Shown piece by piece: positions 60,845 to 64,000 of a stretch of DNA of 64,000 nucleotides (position 1 is its first letter; each line of letters starts with the position of its first letter). Made by a program: the position numbers and the translations under genes. Source of the stretch: Desulfosarcina alkanivorans (GTDB lineage: Bacteria > Desulfobacterota > Desulfobacteria > Desulfobacterales > Desulfosarcinaceae); NCBI RefSeq assembly GCF_009688945.1, contig NZ_AP021874.1:2046001-2110000 (forward strand), in the 5' to 3' direction. The notes under the pieces are model-generated. The model searched no databases and was not told where the DNA came from. It saw only the letters and a list, made by a program, of their open reading frames with translations.

Positions 60845-61684
60845 AGAGTGTATCTCAAAAACAACGCAACAGGATGACGATGCATTCAAGTCTTAACATG
60901 CCGAGAAAGTTATCAGCATGACATTCCCAGCGAGTACACAGTCTTTTAAAATTATACAGCCAGGAGAACAAACGCTCCCCTTTCTATCTGCGCCGATAGC
61001 GTCTCCATGCACGACCATCCCGGGTTTTTGGCTTTTTCCGGTTCACTTTATGTGGAGCAATAAGCTCGGTCCCATAAAGCTCGCGAAACCGAATGTCATA
61101 TGGATCGCTGTCATATGCTTTATCGCCAATTAAGCGCTCTGGCGGTTGGCTGACAAACCGGCTTTCAATGGTACTTTAAACCAGCTTCACTTCGTGGGGT
61201 GAAGCGCTGTGTATGTCAATGGCGACAGGAAGACCAGCAGCGTCTGCGATTGCCATGATCTTTGTCTCCTTGCCACGCTTCGTAGGGCCGACAACATGAC
61301 CCTTTTTTTGCGGGGGTGAAACTACCATCGATAAAGGTTTCACGTATATCAATGCCCCCGCGCTGGTAAAGATCCTCGCCCAGTTCGGTCAGGATCTGTT
61401 TGAAGCCCCCCTGCCGGTTCCAAGCCTGGAACCATCTGTGGCACGTCTGGTGCGGAGGATAACGCGGCGGCAGGTCTTTCCAGGGTGCTCCAGTTCGAAG
61501 TACTCATAGAATGCTGTTGCTTACATCCCGTGAATTTTTCTTGGGACGACCTCTGCAATCGTGTTTGCGTTGATGGGAGGGAATTATGGGCTCTAACCGT
61601 GTCCATTGCTCGTTTGTAAGTTCCATCCCCAGTATATGCCATATTTTCGAGCATATACCTATATTTATTTTTAAGATACGCTCT
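60845..61684 (-). mobile_element. Degenerate IS5-family insertion sequence
   Basis: About 840 bp with imperfect terminal repeats: AGAGTGTATCTCAAAAAC on the left and, reversed, AGAGCGTATCTTAAAAAT on the right (15 of 18 identical). The minus strand encodes pieces of an IS5-type DDE transposase in changing frames ([88 protein letters not shown]). Confidence 0.75.
60855..61650 (-). pseudogene. Broken IS5-type transposase gene
   Basis: The transposase has to be read in several frames, with an in-frame stop after PHEVKLV and shifts near RRYRRR and in the first third. No intact ORF remains; the C-terminal part ends with IVILLRCF and a TGA at 60855-60857. The element is probably inactive unless complemented. 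Confidence 0.75.
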
Positions 61685-61852
61685 ACATTTTACAACCTGT
61701 CAAAGATGCTAACACCTAAGCATAAAAGTTGTATGAGGGCATCGGCGGGATAATCCAATAAATTTTTAATGATACAAGAATCCTACCCCTGGTATGCCTT
61801 TTGCTCTATTGAGATAAATGCAAATCCGGTCACCGTTGAAGGAGGAGAGGAT

Positions 61853-62131
61853 ATGGCCAGAAACTTTCGCGTCTGTGCAAAAGAGATCGACAAACAATCT
61901 TTGGCGTTGAAATTGTTCGGCGATTTTGATGCATCCTCGGCCTGCGAACTGATTCATGTTTTGACTGAAATCGTGCAAAAATATTACAAAGTTGTTATCG
62001 ATACTGACGGGTTGATAACTATCAATATGTTTGGTCTCGACGTCTTCCATCCTCGAATGAACCGCTTGAACAAAAAAAGGACAAATATTGAGATAACTGG
62101 TCGATTCAGCGATGCATTTCTGGAAGCGTGA
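61853..62131 (+). CDS. STAS-like anti-sigma antagonist domain protein
   Basis: 92 residues from the ATG preceded by GGAGGAGAGG; a longer frame from 61769 is not needed. Pattern of an alternating STAS fold: LALKLFGDFDASSACELIHVLTEIVQKYYKVVIDTDGLITINMFGLDVF. The usual phosphorylatable Ser is not obvious. Function unknown. Confidence 0.55.
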   Translation: MARNFRVCAKEIDKQSLALKLFGDFDASSACELIHVLTEIVQKYYKVVIDTDGLITINMFGLDVFHPRMNRLNKKRTNIEITGRFSDAFLEA

Positions 62132-62238
62132 GTGCCCGCAACTGAAATCGATCCGGCTTCAAAGCATTATCGTTTTTTCCATCCATTGTAATAAATGGCC
62201 AGATAAGCTTACAAACATTCGATAGACGGAGGTAAACG

Positions 62239-62547
62239 ATGAGTATTCGCAAACAGTTTCTGAAAAGAAAATCAGTGTGCAAGGTCACTTTCAAGGTTCC
62301 TGAAGAATTTGGAAATACAGCAACGCTGGCACATGTGGTAGGCGATTTCAATGATTGGTCAACCTCGGCAACCCCCATGAAACGTCTGAAAGACGGTGGC
62401 TTCAGCGTGACCGTCGATCTGGATATCGGACGATCCTATCAGTTTCGCTATCTTCTGGGTCAAGACACTTGGGAAAACGATCCCGATGCAGATGATCATG
62501 TTTCGACTCCATTTGGTGACAGCCAGAATTCGGTAATCAACCTGTAA
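62239..62547 (+). CDS. Single-domain glycogen-binding (CBM48/isoamylase-N-like) protein
   Basis: 102 residues. Whole protein is one early-set beta domain: VTFKVPEE ... AHVVGDFNDWSTSATPMKRLKDGGFSVTVDLDIGRSYQFRYLLGQDTWENDPDADD, the AMPK-beta/CBM48 pattern (GDFNDW, F-x-Y). It has no catalytic part. May target proteins to glycogen or work as a regulatory domain. Confidence 0.8.
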   Translation: MSIRKQFLKRKSVCKVTFKVPEEFGNTATLAHVVGDFNDWSTSATPMKRLKDGGFSVTVDLDIGRSYQFRYLLGQDTWENDPDADDHVSTPFGDSQNSVINL

Positions 62548-62786
62548 GATCTTTCTAAAACTTTGGCAATTGTTATGCAATCTCATTGCTGCCAAGTTGT
62601 TAACGAAATGTTGTGAAAGGATTTATCAAAACGCAAAAGTATAGCAACTTCATATCCAACATAAAGGGGTTGCTATGACTGGATTAACGATTAACGAAGT
62701 TTTCCCAGAATCTGCAATTGTGTTTGGACTCCGATTTTCAAAATTTGAAGATAGTTTCGGTTATCTGTTCAAACAAATCGATCACT

Positions 62787-64000
62787 ATGCCCATACTCCT
62801 GTCTATCGGCATCGCATATATATTAGCCCTCGGCTCAGGCAGGCTGTGTGCCGCTATTGGCCTGCCGCGAGTGACCGGGTATCTGATGGTCGGTCTTGCC
62901 GCCGGCCCCTCCCTTGGCAGTCTTGGGCTGCCCGCACTCATCACCCAAAAGCAGCTACATTCTCTCGTTCCGTTACATGATGTCATTCTGGGATTGATTG
63001 TCTTCACCATCGGTGGCAGTTTCAGCCTGAGAGCGGTTCGGAAAATGGGGATGAAACGCTTCCGCATAAGTGCAGTTGAAATTGGACTTACCGGCCTTTT
63101 CGTTGCTTTTGGAACCTTCGCCGCGGGAGCCTCGCCATTGACTGCCGGTTTTCTTGCCGTGATGGCCATTACTACCGCCCCGGCAGCTACCCAGATGGTG
63201 TTACGTGAATATCAATCCGAAGGCTCTCTCACCGACACCATTCTGCCGCTTATTGGCGTTAACAATCTGGTGGCAATCATCGCCTTCATTATGCTGAAAA
63301 ACAGTGTTCTGTCGGATAAGGCCACTTTTTCAATGGCTTTGGTTCAGATTCTCGGTCCTTTTGTTCTGGGAACGTTTGTCGGCATGGTTGTCGCTATCAT
63401 GGATCAGCGTCTTACCAGGCAGGTGGAAAGACAAATTCTTGTGCTTGGGTCGGCCACAGTCATTGCCGGCATGGCCGCGATCCTTGACATATCTGCCATG
63501 CTGGCGACACTGATTGCTGGCACGGTGGCCGTAAATGCCTCACCCTACGGCAAGAGAATCCTTAAAGAACTCACGGCCATTGACTATCCCCTGTATGTGC
63601 TATTTTTCATCATGGCCGGTGCAGCGCTGCATCTCGAATCCCTCGGTCACATGGGCATCATTGGAATGGCCTATGTGGTCATGCGGTTAATAGGCAAATT
63701 TTTTGGCTGCCGGATAGGTGCCTTCTGGGCCGATGACTCCCAGACCATAAAGTCCTGGTTGGGGCCGGCCATGCTCGCTCAGGCGGGTCTGGCCATCGGA
63801 CTGGCAGAGGTCTTGGCCAGAGAATGGCCGGGCCCCGGTGCTAAGATACAGACAGTCATTCTGGCATCAGTGGTTGTTTTTGAGGGATTGGGACCGCTTT
63901 TTACGCGGACCGCCTTGGTAAACGCTGGAGAGGTGACGGTTCTAAACCTAATATCCCAGCGAAGTCGTGTGGGGTATGGTGAGGGACTCATTCAGGTTCT
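62787..64000 (+). CDS. Cation:proton antiporter (CPA2-like), cut by the window end
   Basis: At least 404 residues, running off the right edge. Many membrane helices; family features such as GLPRVTGYLMVGLAAGPSLG, TIGGSFSLRAVRK, AITTAPAATQMVLREY, and GPAMLAQAGLAIGLAE. Starts at the ATG at 62787 without an obvious ribosome binding site; an upstream TTG (62745) in frame is an alternative. Sodium or potassium proton exchange is likely; the C-terminal regulatory part is not seen. Confidence 0.85.
   Translation, partial: MPILLSIGIAYILALGSGRLCAAIGLPRVTGYLMVGLAAGPSLGSLGLPALITQKQLHSLVPLHDVILGLIVFTIGGSFSLRAVRKMGMKRFRISAVEIGLTGLFVAFGTFAAGASPLTAGFLAVMAITTAPAATQMVLREYQSEGSLTDTILPLIGVNNLVAIIAFIMLKNSVLSDKATFSMALVQILGPFVLGTFVGMVVAIMDQRLTRQVERQILVLGSATVIAGMAAILDISAMLATLIAGTVAVNASPYGKRILKELTAIDYPLYVLFFIMAGAALHLESLGHMGIIGMAYVVMRLIGKFFGCRIGAFWADDSQTIKSWLGPAMLAQAGLAIGLAEVLAREWPGPGAKIQTVILASVVVFEGLGPLFTRTALVNAGEVTVLNLISQRSRVGYGEGLIQV

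Noticed and set aside
62675..62980. 101-codon plus-strand ORF before the antiporter
   Set aside because: Most of it is the antiporter gene read in another frame; the end is low-complexity Arg/Ser.
1..64000. CRISPR array
   Set aside because: No set of regularly spaced direct repeats of 25-40 bp was seen.

Overview
The window looks like chromosomal DNA of a Gram-negative, anaerobic Desulfobacterota-type bacterium (Desulfosarcina/Desulfobacteraceae-like). This is inferred from the mix of a type II secretin, a Tat-exported flavoprotein with its own ferredoxin and membrane cytochrome, a cobaltochelatase with a signal peptide, a CcsB-type cytochrome c maturation factor and a diheme cytochrome. No 16S rRNA is present, so the assignment is not proven.

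Layout. (1) 0-18.4 kb is GC-rich core: the end of a beta-helix surface protein, a small exported protein, GspD, a Cys-rich protein and a TPR lipoprotein; a ferredoxin / membrane b-type subunit / Tat-flavoprotein operon; a DJ-1/PfpI protein; a GNAT + DUF2156 pair; a response regulator with an active-looking GGDEF domain; lepA; leuC-leuD; and an SLC13 permease. Short inverted-repeat elements sit at 9.1, 14.4 and 15.9 kb. (2) tRNA-Phe(GAA) at 18.68 kb has a tyrosine integrase pointing at its 3' end. From here to about 44.9 kb the window is an accessory island, visibly more AT-rich in several parts. Its first section (18.8-24.4 kb) is a replication-type module: integrase, excisionase-like protein, MCM-like AAA+ helicase, a replication-initiator-like protein and two unknown proteins. 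(3) 25.2-39.9 kb is a defence locus. On the minus strand an HTH protein is followed by a tightly overlapping operon: DUF499 ATPase, PglZ-domain protein, DUF1156 DNA methyltransferase, AAA ATPase + DUF4276 (TOPRIM-like) pair, a small conserved protein, and a SNF2-type helicase. An XRE regulator and a PD-(D/E)XK-like protein with a partner lie beyond it. It looks BREX-related but matches no canonical layout I know. (4) 40.1-44.9 kb holds an IS66 remnant, DUF2958 and ArdC-like genes, a second short tyrosine recombinase and several small unknown genes. Related iteron/att-like sites lie at 24.5, 42.0-42.15 and 44.85 kb. (5) 45.2-64 kb returns to core-like genes: cobalamin riboswitch-cbiK facing a cbiMQO cobalt importer; a membrane metallophosphoesterase; a TetR regulator divergent from a P-type cation ATPase; a CnrYXH-ordered anti-sigma / metal sensor / ECF sigma operon; cytochrome-related genes and CcsB; an M48 lipoprotein peptidase; a broken IS5-type element; STAS and CBM48 single-domain proteins; and the start of a cation:proton antiporter cut off by the window end.

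Working together: the cobalt genes form an uptake-plus-insertion unit under B12 control; the metal-sensor sigma operon, P-type ATPase and TetR gene suggest a metal or envelope stress cluster; and the 25-40 kb operon probably acts as one anti-phage system carried on an integrated element.
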